Positions 7,390 to 7,403 of a DNA stretch of 7,403 nt are shown here, one piece after another. The position numbers were made by a program, and so were the translations under genes. Source of the stretch: Thiotrichaceae bacterium. Lineage in GTDB: Bacteria; Pseudomonadota; Gammaproteobacteria; Thiotrichales; Thiotrichaceae. Within the stretch, counting starts at the first letter, position 1; every line of letters starts with the position of its first letter. The notes under the pieces were generated by a model. The model did not search any database and was not told the DNA's origin. It saw only the letters and a program-made list of their open reading frames with translations. The stretch is from the NCBI GenBank assembly GCA_027009095.1, contig JALVDG010000403.1:1-7403 (forward strand), read 5' to 3'.

Positions 7390-7403
7390 GCCCCCATTGC
7401 TAG

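Noticed and set aside
7351..7403. Possible tail of another minus-strand gene entering from the right edge
   Set aside because: Two frames remain open to the edge, ending at about 7380 and 7351, but both are under 20 codons and neither gives a recognisable protein end.

Overview
The window looks like a chromosomal segment of an AT-rich gammaproteobacterium carrying core metabolic genes. This is inferred from SucA/SucB similarity, the sucA-sucB order and an unfused hom followed by thrC. I cannot place the genus; the unfused homoserine dehydrogenase argues against Enterobacteriaceae, where it is fused to aspartokinase. All recognisable genes lie on the minus strand, so they read from right to left. 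I see no RNA genes, insertion sequences, CRISPR arrays or phage genes.

From right to left (5' to 3' on the coding strand): a small secreted protein of unknown function (6442-7293) has a signal peptide, an SH3b-like domain and a very basic C-terminal cysteine domain. After 70 bases come hom (homoserine dehydrogenase, 5055-6371) and thrC (threonine synthase, 3589-5058), which overlap by four bases. They catalyse the homoserine-forming and final steps of threonine synthesis; thrB, which supplies the step between them, is absent here. A strong hairpin terminator (3522-3564) closes this unit.

A 245-base AT-rich gap (3344-3588) then holds the terminator and a likely sucA promoter with a perfect TTGACA box. 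sucA (2-oxoglutarate dehydrogenase E1, 479-3343) and the start of sucB (dihydrolipoyl succinyltransferase E2, 1-412, cut by the window edge) follow with no terminator between them. They encode two subunits of the TCA-cycle 2-oxoglutarate dehydrogenase complex.

The most unusual feature is in sucB. Just after the lipoyl domain, the linker becomes a perfect 12-base tandem repeat coding for Glu-Val-Lys-Glu, at least 12 units long and running off the window. This gives a charged, probably length-variable swinging arm in an enzyme whose linkers are usually Ala/Pro-rich. The second point of interest is the extremely basic secreted SH3b protein. The rest of the window is ordinary housekeeping sequence.
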